Source of the DNA: Chloroflexota bacterium
GTDB lineage: Bacteria; Chloroflexota; Anaerolineae; Anaerolineales; UBA4823
Direction: 5' to 3'
NCBI GenBank assembly: GCA_029782365.1
Contig: JAKOUW010000240.1
Coordinates: forward strand, 62,001 to 126,000
DNA: 64,000 bases
The position numbers and the translations under genes were made by a program. The stretch's first letter is position 1. Every line of letters starts with the position of its first letter. Positions 7,901-15,415 of the stretch are shown here, in pieces. The notes beneath the pieces were generated by a model that saw only the letters and a list, made by a program, of their open reading frames with translations, searched no databases and was not told the origin of the DNA.

Positions 7901-8249
7901 GGAAATCCATGCCTTTCCAGCGAATGACAAAATCCAGGGCATTGCCGCCGGCATTGCAGTTACTGTAGCAGCGCCAGTGATGCAGCCCGTCATCGCCCTC
8001 ATAAACAGCAAAGGCGGTGCGGTTATCGCCGCCGTGTAACGGGCATGCGCCGCGCAGTTCATGGCCGGAGCGGTGCAGCTTGCCGCCGGCTTTTCCCACC
8101 AGGTCTTCCAGTTGGACGCGCTCGAGTAAGCGGCGCGTATCCAAGCGCGTAAGCGGCATGGTATAATGAGCGCCAGAAGACGATGCTTGCCCAGCATCTT
8201 GACCACCAGCCGCCGGTTGCCCTCCGGCGGCGATTGTTTTTTCTGACAT
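4989..8249 (-). CDS. replication protein: CHC2 zinc-finger primase, TOPRIM and helicase-like ATPase
   Basis: A 1086-residue multidomain replication protein. Residues 62-110 are a CHC2-type zinc finger of DnaG primases with ligands C69, H72, C94 and C98 (spacing CYSNC, one residue more than the usual CxxC). Residues 290-345 are a TOPRIM domain with E297 in IVEGQMD and the DRDD acidic cluster at 339-342. From about 585 the chain resembles DUF927 (YTYTGWTEMNGKRGF), with Walker A GSTQSGKST at 685-693 and Walker B LVIDD at 737-741. Priming and unwinding may thus be joined in one chain, as in some phage and plasmid replicases. The ATG has GGAGG 10 nt upstream. It is the last gene of an operon with the integrase and ends at a strong terminator. 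Confidence 0.85.
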   Translation of the reverse strand: MSEKTIAAGGQPAAGGQDAGQASSSGAHYTMPLTRLDTRRLLERVQLEDLVGKAGGKLHRSGHELRGACPLHGGDNRTAFAVYEGDDGLHHWRCYSNCNAGGNALDFVIRWKGMDFLEAVKFLAEFTGVDLHDIGFTPEAAQREVERRKRSDVMDEATRYFSACLAEHEGAQAYLRGRGLTPEIILKAGWGFSDSGPGLLRHLHQRNFDLALAYELGVLRRDGQDFTANSEGKQASPDGYIVIPHQVGGHAVYFSARAITLPEQMPDRNDKSRNLPGDRQLYWALVPGDNELVIVEGQMDAETLRQWGRSAVALCGLGKLPDSDLPRLQAKRRVYLALDRDDLKPGATRLDKEKAQAKWQIAAERLCGQVGPLTLVVASLPAKDFNELLQLDNFGPEQLAEVLKKAIPWIEMQIDRLKQADPIDLDSQLRHVAAMLPGLPDTLRNRYLRQVEKAANLSRREILALVNNPGAAPAEPVDSVFADVRDGQLCFMGEPLGNFHAHITHEQAVDDGLHAPCVRYTISGKLANNLPLPTVQVDARDFARLDWIPGHWGMRPIINLPPGKQHLLARAIQEVSLASVIQERVYTYTGWTEMNGKRGFLTASGLLTADGMDASVRVDLGENNFSLYTLPKPPTEREAMLQAVRASIEVLHIGPRHVTAPVWAAMFAAPLTSLRSLNSVMSVYGSTQSGKSTLAHLALAHFGGGFIQGRDYRAPIDWISTPTALEGAMFTTKDAPLVIDDFAPQFTSAPEARSMHRKAHYVVRSVGNRSSRGRAMADLSQQTTRIPRGLVLMTAENPLFGQSIVGRMLYIEVRPGDVLPDAQRGDPPNERLNALQPLAQQGLLAQAMALYVQYLARNWERVAASFPEMVDAASDSARKEGKLQNRLPDAFGVLNAAQLVALRCFQDLGLLDGAEAGRLAEENREALLGMISSQAERVADESPVRKFFVALASLLERRKVYLAPRTQKVEYIPPAGADQIGYFDASDPTLVYLRSETCLAAAKRFWRDLDENLDVMPDALRRQLSQVAGLLPQTDKRQVEPLVYCGGVNQRVLVVNAQQVESIYSAALVNPPSNPKPNLQADSPEE

Positions 8250-8281
8250 GTTGCGTTCCTCCGTGTAATGAGATGAATAGG

Positions 8282-8611
8282 TTACTTACTGCGCGGTTGT
8301 GATTCAATCCAGTTCTGAACAGCCTGGGCGCTATGACATAACGCCTGATACAAACTGAAGATCAGTTCACGGTGGCGAGAAGAGAGCGTGGTCAGTTGAT
8401 TTAGCCGGACATTACCATCCCCATTCCAGAAATCCATCGCCGTTTCAACAATCAAGCGTTCACCATGCGATAACTTTCCACGACTCTGGTAAAGTTGCAG
8501 AAACTGATCGGTCATTTTGCCATTTTCAAAGAGCGTTGTGCCCCTGAAAATTCCTGTCGCATCCAGAAAGGCTTGGATGGCAGCGGCTTGTAATTGGTCA
8601 TCCCAAAACAT
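8282..8611 (-). CDS. unknown protein between integrase and primase
   Basis: A 109-residue, mostly helical soluble protein that is not recognised. The ATG lies 2 nt after the integrase stop and its ribosome site (GGCGGTAGGT) lies in the integrase 3' end, so the two are translationally coupled. The primase gene follows 32 nt later. It has no HTH that I can assign and no membrane segment. A role in excision or replication control is plausible from its position between the two genes only. Confidence 0.6.
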   Translation of the reverse strand: MFWDDQLQAAAIQAFLDATGIFRGTTLFENGKMTDQFLQLYQSRGKLSHGERLIVETAMDFWNGDGNVRLNQLTTLSSRHRELIFSLYQALCHSAQAVQNWIESQPRSK

Positions 8612-8613
8612 AC

Positions 8614-9555
8614 CTACCGCCTTCCGCCGCTGCGTTCGGCCAAACCGTCTACCGCCTTCTCCAGATCGCTCAGGTTGGGCGTGATATAGATGCGGGTGGT
8701 GTTCAGGCTGGCATGGCCGAGCAAGGCAGCCACTTTTTCCAGGCCGGTGCCACTGTCCACCAGGTTCTTGGCAAAGCTGTGCCTTAACATATGCGGGGTC
8801 AGGTTTTCCAGCCCGGCTTCCTGGCCCAGGCGCAGGATGGCTCGCTGAACCGAGCGGCTGCTCAGCGCGCCGTTGGGTTCGGTTTCCACCGGCACCCAGA
8901 TGTACTCGCCGCTCTCTTTGGGGCGGGCAGCCAGCCAGTCTTGCAGCGCCTTGCGGGCGTCAGCATTCAAGGGGATCGACCGCTGCTTGCCGCCCTTGCC
9001 CTGCTGGACGATGACCTGGCCTTTGCGGTCCGAAAGCTGGACATCGTTCAGGCGCAGGTCGAGCGCTTCTTGCAAGCGCAGCCCAGTATGCAGGAGGAAG
9101 ATGACAAGGGAGGCATCCCGCTGGCGGGCGACCCAGCGGCGGGGGAAGCGCAGGCGGGAGAGCTGCACATCTTTTTCAATTGCCCGCTGCAGGGCGTACT
9201 GCTGTTTCTTGTCCAGGTACTTCGGCCCGGGAGACACCTGGGGCACATGGCGCACATCCTGGGTGGGGTCCTGGCTGATCAGCCCTTGCTGCACTGCCCA
9301 ACCCATGAAAGCGGTCAGGGCGGCGAAGCGGCGATTGACCGTGCTGGCCTTGCGCCGTTCGTTGATCAGCAGATACTGGCGGTACTCGCGCAGGTCGGTG
9401 GGTGTGACCGCTTCGGGGCGGAAGGGTTCGTTGTTGGTCTGCTCGAACCAGCGCGCACACAGGCCAATGTCGGTCAGGTAGCCGTTAATCGTCAGTTCGG
9501 CCATATCCTGAGCGGTCAGGTGCTGCTTGAAGGCGTCTAACAGTTGGTTATCCAT
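8614..9555 (-). CDS. tyrosine recombinase (XerC/D-like integrase)
   Basis: A 313-residue site-specific recombinase. The N-terminal SAM-like core-binding domain covers about 1-95. The catalytic domain holds R160 (HTGLRLQEAL), the beta-hairpin Lys near 187-190 (QGKGGKQR), H255 and R258 (HMLRHSF), H281 (GHASLNTTRIY) and the nucleophile Y290, so all residues needed for activity are present. It most likely integrates and excises the element at the tRNA att site, although it lies about 6 kb from the right end, which is unusual for tRNA integrases. It heads an operon with an unknown gene and the primase. Dimer resolution of a circular form is an alternative job. Confidence 0.92.
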   Translation of the reverse strand: MDNQLLDAFKQHLTAQDMAELTINGYLTDIGLCARWFEQTNNEPFRPEAVTPTDLREYRQYLLINERRKASTVNRRFAALTAFMGWAVQQGLISQDPTQDVRHVPQVSPGPKYLDKKQQYALQRAIEKDVQLSRLRFPRRWVARQRDASLVIFLLHTGLRLQEALDLRLNDVQLSDRKGQVIVQQGKGGKQRSIPLNADARKALQDWLAARPKESGEYIWVPVETEPNGALSSRSVQRAILRLGQEAGLENLTPHMLRHSFAKNLVDSGTGLEKVAALLGHASLNTTRIYITPNLSDLEKAVDGLAERSGGRR

Positions 9556-9725
9556 GAAATTCTGCTCCTATCGAAAGATGAAAATGAAGTTGCGCTGCTA
9601 AAAGGATTCACTGGCGGCCCAACCCGCCTTCCGCCCCTTTGCCACGGCGCATAGCACCTTGCTGCTGGGGTCGGGGCGGGCCGAATAGGGCCCAATGGCC
9701 CAATTCGGGGGCCTTTGTGGCAGGC

Positions 9726-10544
9726 CTAAGGGCCAGCCATCTGAGCGCCGGAATGAGAAGAAAGCGTTTCAATCTTGCCGAGCCGGTCCCAGCGCTGGAT
9801 GAACAGCAAGCGGTTTTGGCTGTGGTGGGAAAGCGAACTCAAGGTTTTCAAATCACTGGCTTTACCTGGCAAGCCGAGGTGGATGGCATCGGAAACAATG
9901 CGTGCTCGCTGTTGTGGCGTTTTGGCGACCACGGCCACAAACCCTTGTAGATCGACCTGATTGCGCCATTTCTGGAACTTTTCGCGGTGGTATCCCGCTT
10001 CAACTTCGACGTAGGTCAGGCGTTCGCCGGATTTGGTGATGCTGGCGTCGGGCCGGCTGCGGTTGTCGTCATCGTCAATATCCGGCAGAATGTTGACCTG
10101 GTAGCCGCGCAGTCTGGCCTCACGAGCAAAAGCCAACACCACACCGGTATGGTCTACTTGTTTCAGTCCATCGTGGTAAGCGATTAGACGGTACCAGTCG
10201 GATAGCCTGGCTTTCCAGCCGTAACGGTCGCATACAGCCTGACCGAGGAGGCTCAGTCGTGCCACTCCCAGACCGTTACGCGCCAGGTACGGCAGCGTAT
10301 CGTAAACCGCCAGATCCAGTTCTGGCAGGTAGGTTTGAAACACTCGCCGGACAGCGAAAGAGCGTGTGTTGTCCAGGCCGGTGAATTCGGCCATAGCCGC
10401 TCCCAACTCATTGACTGTGCTCCAGCCGGTCATGCACATCAAGTACAGCGCTTTGTGGATGGCGGGCCAGCGGCGGGGATTGTTCTTATTCAAGTAACCA
10501 TAGCCGCTTGGGGGTGGGGCAGATTGGTAATGGGTCCAGTCCAT
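9726..10544 (-). CDS. Replic_Relax-like protein with PD-(D/E)xK-type core
   Basis: A 272-residue protein. The start is the ATG 7 nt behind AGGAGA. A longer in-frame extension has no ribosome site. The N-terminal half (KALYLMCMTGWSTVNELGAA) looks like winged helices. The C-terminal half has the sequence RPDASIT at 164-170, YVEVEAG at 178-184 and K189/K192, the pattern P-D-x(n)-E-x-D/E-x(n)-K of the replication-relaxation family, found beside relaxases or replication genes on mobile elements. These proteins probably bind DNA at the origin of transfer or replication. It lies between small ParR-like genes and the integrase. The family call is moderate. Confidence 0.6.
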   Translation of the reverse strand: MDWTHYQSAPPPSGYGYLNKNNPRRWPAIHKALYLMCMTGWSTVNELGAAMAEFTGLDNTRSFAVRRVFQTYLPELDLAVYDTLPYLARNGLGVARLSLLGQAVCDRYGWKARLSDWYRLIAYHDGLKQVDHTGVVLAFAREARLRGYQVNILPDIDDDDNRSRPDASITKSGERLTYVEVEAGYHREKFQKWRNQVDLQGFVAVVAKTPQQRARIVSDAIHLGLPGKASDLKTLSSLSHHSQNRLLFIQRWDRLGKIETLSSHSGAQMAGP

Positions 10545-10585
10545 GCGCTTATCTCCTGCGCAAATATCCGATTGCGCTAAATAGA

Positions 10586-10597
10586 ATATATATAGGG
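10586..10597. promoter_or_regulatory. ATATATATAGGG half-palindrome upstream of the Replic_Relax-like gene
   Basis: This resembles the two palindromes at 4613 and 4803. It lies about 45 nt before the start of the Replic_Relax-like gene, in a 106-nt gap that also contains the palindrome GCATATATGC near 10634. It may place this gene under the same regulator as the origin region. Confidence 0.3.
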
Positions 10598-10650
10598 AGT
10601 GGCCTAATGGCACACATACGGGATTTGTGGGCGGGCATATATGCGCAACC

Positions 10651-11022
10651 TCACCTGGGACGCCAATCTTTGAGCAGGTCGGCGGCGCTTTTCTCGGCGG
10701 GCAGCGGTTCTGGCTCGCCATTAAGCAGGCGCAGATAACGTTCCGGGATGGGCGGGAGGGTCAGGCGCTGGTCAAAGCGCAGTGCACGCGTCGGGTGGCG
10801 CGCCCATTCCAGGCTGATCCTGCCTTCGGCGAGCTGGTGCAGGCCGATTACCGTCAGGAATGCCACCAGATTGGAGAGCGGCACACTGGGCGACTGGTTG
10901 GCCAGCAGCTTGAGCACCGCTTCCAGGGTCGGATCCAGGTCCAGCACTACCCGGTTGCGGGCGGCCTGGCGGGCGCTCTCTTTGGCCTGGCGTTCGCCAT
11001 CGTCTTTTGGGGTTTGACTCAT
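10651..11022 (-). CDS. small putative DNA-binding protein near the parM locus
   Basis: A 123-residue protein with a charged N-terminus, then NRVVLDLDPTLEAVLKLLAN (residues 23-42) and a helix pair after it, a layout that could be a ribbon-helix-helix fold (one strand, two helices). The C-terminal third is Pro/Arg-rich. The start has AAAGGAGA 10 nt upstream. It lies after the ParM-like gene and a similar small gene, where partner ParR proteins are expected. Family not certain. Confidence 0.5.
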   Translation of the reverse strand: MSQTPKDDGERQAKESARQAARNRVVLDLDPTLEAVLKLLANQSPSVPLSNLVAFLTVIGLHQLAEGRISLEWARHPTRALRFDQRLTLPPIPERYLRLLNGEPEPLPAEKSAADLLKDWRPR

Positions 11023-11067
11023 GCTATTTGCGTCTCCTTTGCGGCATGTAACACGGCGGCGGGCGTG

Positions 11068-11301
11068 TTACACATCCATTCCCAGGTCGGCCCAGTCCAG
11101 TGGGGTGTCGTCAAGGGTGTCCTCGGTGACAGCGTGAACCGGCTGCACGCCACTGCGCATGGACTCGCGGATGATGGCCGCCAGCGCGCCCTTAGGGGCC
11201 GAGCGGATGATGGCGATCAGATCGTCATCCCGGCCGGGCTGGAGCGTCAGGCGCACCGTCACCACCAGGTTACCGCTCGAGCGGAGCTGAATTGCTGACA
11301 T
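11068..11301 (-). CDS. ParR-like small protein overlapping the parM-like gene
   Basis: A 77-residue protein. Residues 11-22 (NLVVTVRLTLQP) form a strand and DDDLIAIIRSAPKGALAAII two helices, consistent with a ribbon-helix-helix centromere-binding protein. The C-terminus is acidic (TEDTLDDTPLDWADLGMD), as in adaptors that contact actin filaments. The ATG overlaps the last 32 nt of the ParM-like gene in another frame, so translation is coupled. In type II partition systems ParR follows ParM, exactly as here. Function is inferred from context and fold. Confidence 0.55.
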   Translation of the reverse strand: MSAIQLRSSGNLVVTVRLTLQPGRDDDLIAIIRSAPKGALAAIIRESMRSGVQPVHAVTEDTLDDTPLDWADLGMDV

Positions 11302-12238
11302 AACTGCCCCACTTCCACAGCCCCAGCACATTGCTGGTGACCTGGTTATCCGCCCAGTGAACCGCTGCGCCTTTGGAGATCAGCGCCAGCTTGAGCAGGT
11401 CGCCCAGCACCAGCGAACCGCCGCCGGTCGGGATAACAGTGGTAAAGCGGCGCAGGTTGGGCCAGGTCTTTTCAATCGCTGAGAGCACCTCGCCCAGCCA
11501 CAGGTCAAGCTGAGTGGAAGTCGGGCGAATGCGCCCGGAGCGCAGCCCGGCGTCCAGTTCTTCCAGGTCGTGACCATTGCCGCCGATCATCTCCAGCAGC
11601 CGGCGCACGCCCACCTTGTCGCCGCCGACAAAGCGGGGCAGCACTTTGCCATCGCAGATGGCGTACAGGTCGAGCGTGCCCAGCCCCAGGTCGCAAACCG
11701 CCACTTCCGCCTGGCGTCCGCCCTTGCGCGGGCGCAGGGTCTCATCCAGCAGCCAGTCGGCATAGGCGCCCACCGGCTGGGCCAGGATTTTCAGGCGGTT
11801 GATTTCCAGGCAGTAGGCCTTGCCATTAACGGTGTATTCATGGGTACCCTTGTAGGCGCGCAGTCCGTCAATCACCGGTTGGGCCTGGGTTGAGTCTTGC
11901 AGCAGCGGCACCGGCAGGCCGATCACCACCTGGTCAACGGTATAGATGCCAGGGGTGAGCAGTTTGGAGAGCGTGCCGAAAAACAAGGCCCGCCGTTCGA
12001 TGGAGGCCAGGGCGGTGTAATCCCGACTGCTGAGCATCGAGCCCAGGTTCCAGGATCCATGTCCGGTGCCGAAGAGGTGTTCCCCGATCTGCACGCTGGT
12101 AGCTTGCGCCGCCGATTTCATGCCGATCGAAGCCAGGCCGATTTGCTGCGGCCGGGAGACAGCGGATTGCTCGACGGCGACTTTGCCGTCCACCGCAACC
12201 TTGGTGTTGCCATTGCCAGGATCAAATGCGATGATCAT
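11270..12238 (-). CDS. parM: ParM/StbA-like plasmid segregation actin
   Basis: A 322-residue actin-fold ATPase. Phosphate-1 motif DPGNGNTKV is at residues 6-14, phosphate-2 CDLGLGTLD at 182-190, and the adenosine motif PTGGGS at 270-275, the three landmarks of the ParM/StbA/Alp7 group. Such proteins polymerise with ATP to push plasmid copies apart through a ParR-bound centromere. Length and order fit the family. Its presence in an integrated element suggests an extrachromosomal phase. It sits between the FtsK-like translocase gene and a small overlapping ParR-like gene. Confidence 0.85.
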   Translation of the reverse strand: MIIAFDPGNGNTKVAVDGKVAVEQSAVSRPQQIGLASIGMKSAAQATSVQIGEHLFGTGHGSWNLGSMLSSRDYTALASIERRALFFGTLSKLLTPGIYTVDQVVIGLPVPLLQDSTQAQPVIDGLRAYKGTHEYTVNGKAYCLEINRLKILAQPVGAYADWLLDETLRPRKGGRQAEVAVCDLGLGTLDLYAICDGKVLPRFVGGDKVGVRRLLEMIGGNGHDLEELDAGLRSGRIRPTSTQLDLWLGEVLSAIEKTWPNLRRFTTVIPTGGGSLVLGDLLKLALISKGAAVHWADNQVTSNVLGLWKWGSYVSNSAPLER

Positions 12239-12252
12239 CAGAAGGTTTCCTT

Positions 12253-13770
12253 TCAGTTTTGGTTTGGTTGGTCTAAATTGGGCGAAGTTCGGCTAACTTC
12301 GCCTGAATGCGCTAAATTCGGTACTTCGGGCAAACCAGCCATTTCGACCAGCGCCGGCGTAATCCGGCGGCCCAGGCGGCGCGGCGGGCGTTGGGTCGTG
12401 TCGTACTGGATCGTGGTCAGCAGGCCGCGCTCGGCCCAGCCTTTGGCCTTCTCCACCACCCTTTCGGCGTCAATGCCCAGGTGGCCGGCAATTTCCTGGA
12501 TGTTGAACCAGCCGTTGAGTTCGACCGCCGTCTGCACCATGCGGGTTTCCTCACTGCTCAACAGGCGCAAGCGAGGTGTGTCGCCATGCTGTCCAGGGTT
12601 GGGCAGTGTGACGGTGAATGCCTGCACTTCGAGCAGCTCGGCGCCTTCGTTGATCAGGAAGCGACCCGGCAGCTTGGGCAGGCGCTCGGCGCCGGTGTAG
12701 CCCAGGGCGATCTTGGAGTCGGTGTGGCTGACCACTGAGAAGCAGATGCGGGTGGGCAGGTTGGCGCGCAGTTGACCCTTCATCACTTCAGCGTCCGGGC
12801 GCTGGATGCCTACCACCGGATGCACACCGTAGGAACGCGCCAGGCGCACCAAACGAACGAGCAGATCAGCGGTCTCGCCGGAGAGGTCGGCAGCTTCGTC
12901 AATGAACAGCACCAGAGGCAGCAGCTTCGCTTCACTGCGGGCGTTGTACTCGGCCAGGTTGGTCGCCCCGGCAGCGGCATACAGTTTGGCGCGCTGGGCA
13001 ATCTCCTGCTGAAGCCGTTCCAGCGCCTGAAGCAGGGTCTTATCGTCTTCCAAGGCATCGCCGCTCTCCACCACGGTCACATGCGGCAAGGAGCGATAGC
13101 GCCCGAACTCGTTGCCGCTCTTGCGATCCCACAGCAGCAGTTTAGCCTGGCCGCCGTGTACCAGTGCCTGGATCCAGGCGTGCATCAGGCGGGTCTTGCC
13201 TTTGCCGCGTGGACCGGCGATCACCGCTGCATCCAGGGCGGTCAGGTCGCGCCATTCAGGGCCCTGGCGGCTCATGCCCAGCGGCACGTGCAGCGGGGTG
13301 GGCTGTTGCGCCAGATCGAGCGGCAGGGATTGCAGGTTGCCCGGTCGTTTGGTCTCAGCCATCGGCCAGTAGCTGATTTGCAGGTAGAGCGGGCGCAGCC
13401 GGGAGAAGACCACCAGGCGGCCCTGCAGCGTCTCGCGCAGGTGCTCGACGAACTCGACCGGCAAGCTCGGGCCAATCACGCCGGCGTTGAAGATCAGCAG
13501 GGTGCGGTCCGGCAGCGGCACAACCACGAAAATTACCTGGCGGCTGCCAGAGACATCGTTAATGGCGTGCAGATGGTGTTTGAGCAGGCGCAGGGTGCGC
13601 TCGGCGATCATCTCGGCTACGTTCAGGCGATAGTCCAGGCTCAGAGATTTCTCCATACCTGGTTGAAGAACTGCCGGCATCCGCGCAGGTTGGGTGAGCG
13701 CAGAGGGCTGGGACGGATTCGAGAAGCGCAGCACGCTTTGCAGACGGTTCTTGAGCAGATCAGTCAACAT
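12253..13770 (-). CDS. FtsK/SpoIIIE-like DNA translocase, possible coupling protein
   Basis: A 505-residue cytoplasmic ATPase. Walker A GPRGKGKT is at 186-193 and Walker B LVLFIDEA at 286-293, followed by a sensor-like GIQRPDAEV and an arginine-rich strand. This is the order of FtsK/TcpA-type motors. Residues from about 410 form a winged-helix-like tail (IQEIAGHLGIDAERVVEKA) comparable with the gamma domain of FtsK. No membrane helices are seen, but the gene overlaps by 11 nt a membrane-anchored lipoprotein gene that may supply the anchor. Start ATG behind GGAGG. Likely role: moving element DNA during transfer or partition. Confidence 0.8.
   Translation of the reverse strand: MLTDLLKNRLQSVLRFSNPSQPSALTQPARMPAVLQPGMEKSLSLDYRLNVAEMIAERTLRLLKHHLHAINDVSGSRQVIFVVVPLPDRTLLIFNAGVIGPSLPVEFVEHLRETLQGRLVVFSRLRPLYLQISYWPMAETKRPGNLQSLPLDLAQQPTPLHVPLGMSRQGPEWRDLTALDAAVIAGPRGKGKTRLMHAWIQALVHGGQAKLLLWDRKSGNEFGRYRSLPHVTVVESGDALEDDKTLLQALERLQQEIAQRAKLYAAAGATNLAEYNARSEAKLLPLVLFIDEAADLSGETADLLVRLVRLARSYGVHPVVGIQRPDAEVMKGQLRANLPTRICFSVVSHTDSKIALGYTGAERLPKLPGRFLINEGAELLEVQAFTVTLPNPGQHGDTPRLRLLSSEETRMVQTAVELNGWFNIQEIAGHLGIDAERVVEKAKGWAERGLLTTIQYDTTQRPPRRLGRRITPALVEMAGLPEVPNLAHSGEVSRTSPNLDQPNQN
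12281..12303. promoter_or_regulatory. perfect inverted repeat before the parM-like gene
   Basis: GGCGAAGTT, a 5-nt loop, AACTTCGCC. It lies in the last codons of the FtsK-like gene, 43 nt ahead of the ParM-like ATG, with CTAAATT on both sides (near 12273 and 12312). Type II partition loci keep their centromere/operator just upstream of parM, so this is a candidate parC or promoter element. A simple RNA hairpin is the alternative. Confidence 0.35.
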
Positions 13771-14875
13771 GGTTAGCCTCCCGCCATTCGGCGTCCAGAA
13801 TTTCCTGAGTGTTGGGATCGGGCAGCGCCGCTTTCTCTTGCAGCGGCAGCAATCGAAAACCCTTATTGGGCGCTGGTTGTCCGGCCTTGAGCGCCTGGCG
13901 GGTCATGGTCTGACGGTTGACCGGCTGCGCATCACCTTTACCTGCCTGAGCGGATAGCAGCAGTTCGCTGGCTTGAGCGCGGGCGAGTACACCGTCTTCA
14001 GCCTGGATCGGCGAGAGCACCGGGCCGGTTGGTTCCAGTTTGACCACCGGGCCGGTGTTGCGGCTCATATCCACCACGGCGAAGCCGCCGTCATCGGTGC
14101 GAAATGTGAAGTACGGCTTGCCGTCCGGTCCCCAGCGCACCACGCCCAACTGGGTCAGGAATACGGGCCAGAACTTGTACACCAGCCAGGCGAAGAACAG
14201 CGCCAGGATGATAGCCCCGATGATCCAGGCCCAGGCTTTGAAGTGAGCCGTCTGGCGCTCGGTCTCTGCTTGAAGCTGGATGCGCTCGACCGCGGCGGTC
14301 TGCTCGGCAATCACAATGTTGATCGCCGACTGCGTAGCCGTGGCGGCCATGGCCACATTGGCGGCTTCCATCGTAGCGGTGCCGGCAGCGCTGAGCTGCA
14401 TAGCTGTAGCCGTGAACGCCTGGGCAGTCTGTGAGATGGACAGGTCAAAAGCGGCGCGGGTAGCCGTTGCCCCCTGCACGACTGCCGTTGCTGTCTGGCG
14501 TTCGCTTACAGCCACAGCAGTAGCCTGATCAGATCGGGCAGTGGCAGTTGATGCCGCTGCCTGCGTCACCTGGAAAGCCTGCTCGGTCTGGCGGGCGCTT
14601 TGTGCGGTGGCTTCAGCGGCGATGGCGGTTGAGGCATCCAGGGTGATCTGGGCGATGGCTGCCTGCAGAGCGATAGCAGCGCGGGCATCGGCAGTGCCGG
14701 TGGCTGCTACCGCAGCCGTGGCGGTCTGGTAGGTTGGCGCAATCGTCCGGGTGGGCGTGAGGGTGATCGCCGGGGTAGGCAGCAGGTCACTGCTCGCCGC
14801 GCCGGCGCAACTGGTCAACACCAGCAAGGCGACCAGGCTAAACAAGAGCAGGCTGAGCAGGGTTTGTTTCATCAC
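13760..14875 (-). CDS. Ala/Thr-rich helical lipoprotein with internal membrane anchor
   Basis: A 371-residue protein with a type II signal peptide (hydrophobic 5-20, lipobox LTSC at 20-23). Residues 45-210 are almost purely A, T, Q, S and E with few breaks, predicted as one very long amphipathic helix or coiled coil. A strong membrane helix follows at about 214-236 (AWIIGAIILALFFAWLVYKF), then a polar C-terminal region containing WGPDGKPYFTF. The stop overlaps the start of the FtsK-like gene, so the pair is coupled. Lipid anchor, rod and membrane helix together suggest a channel or spacer in the envelope serving the translocase. I know no named family for it. Confidence 0.7.
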   Translation of the reverse strand: MMKQTLLSLLLFSLVALLVLTSCAGAASSDLLPTPAITLTPTRTIAPTYQTATAAVAATGTADARAAIALQAAIAQITLDASTAIAAEATAQSARQTEQAFQVTQAAASTATARSDQATAVAVSERQTATAVVQGATATRAAFDLSISQTAQAFTATAMQLSAAGTATMEAANVAMAATATQSAINIVIAEQTAAVERIQLQAETERQTAHFKAWAWIIGAIILALFFAWLVYKFWPVFLTQLGVVRWGPDGKPYFTFRTDDGGFAVVDMSRNTGPVVKLEPTGPVLSPIQAEDGVLARAQASELLLSAQAGKGDAQPVNRQTMTRQALKAGQPAPNKGFRLLPLQEKAALPDPNTQEILDAEWREANHVD

Positions 14876-14899
14876 GGCGATTTCTCCAACCCGGTGCGG

Positions 14900-15415
14900 T
14901 TAGCGGTTGTCATAACCCCAGCCGCTGAACAGCGGGTCCAGGGTGTCGTCTTCGGCCAACGCCATCTCTTCCGGCTGTTGGATGACAATGATCGGCTGAG
15001 CGGCCGGCTGTGGCTGGTAGTAGGGCGGCAGGGCAGGATACTGTACCTGTTGATAGGGCAGTGGATAGGCAGCCGGGCGCGGCGCGACCTGGCGTCCCCA
15101 GTAGGCGTTTGGCCCCGATTTCCAGGCTCCCTGGACGGGCTGGGCTGCCGGTGCTGGCTTGCGCAAGATCGCTTGCAGCTTGCCGTACCCGGCGCCAATG
15201 GTGATGCCGGCGAACAACATGGCCACAAACAGCACACCGTTCAGGCACTTGTCCACGAAGTTGGTGGCAGCCTGGGCAGCGTTGGCCTGCGCCTGGTAGC
15301 TGTTGGCCTGGGCCTGCACCAGGTTGGCGCGGGCGGCGGTAAAGCCCAGCGCCAGAAAACCTATCAGGATGGCAGCAAGTAAGGTGAATCCAAACCCAAG
15401 AGCGAGCTTCGACAT
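14900..15415 (-). CDS. membrane protein with Pro/Gln/Tyr-rich tail
   Basis: A 171-residue protein. The first hydrophobic segment (residues 4-28) may be a signal anchor, the helix 29-52 is rich in A, Q and N with repeats of the type QAQAN, and a second membrane segment covers 59-81 (LNGVLFVAMLFAGITIGAGY). The C-terminal 80 residues are Pro/Tyr/Gln-rich and probably disordered (PLPYQQVQYPALPPYYQPQP). It is the first gene of the leftward backbone, 24 nt before the lipoprotein gene. Not assigned to a family. Confidence 0.6.
   Translation of the reverse strand: MSKLALGFGFTLLAAILIGFLALGFTAARANLVQAQANSYQAQANAAQAATNFVDKCLNGVLFVAMLFAGITIGAGYGKLQAILRKPAPAAQPVQGAWKSGPNAYWGRQVAPRPAAYPLPYQQVQYPALPPYYQPQPAAQPIIVIQQPEEMALAEDDTLDPLFSGWGYDNR

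Noticed and set aside
8791..9540. 249-codon plus-strand frame
   Set aside because: Antisense of the integrase gene, an effect of high GC.
10627..11298. 223-codon plus-strand frame
   Set aside because: Antisense of the two small parM-associated genes, which have better starts and context.
12772..13776. 334-codon plus-strand frame
   Set aside because: Antisense of the FtsK-like gene, which has full Walker motifs.
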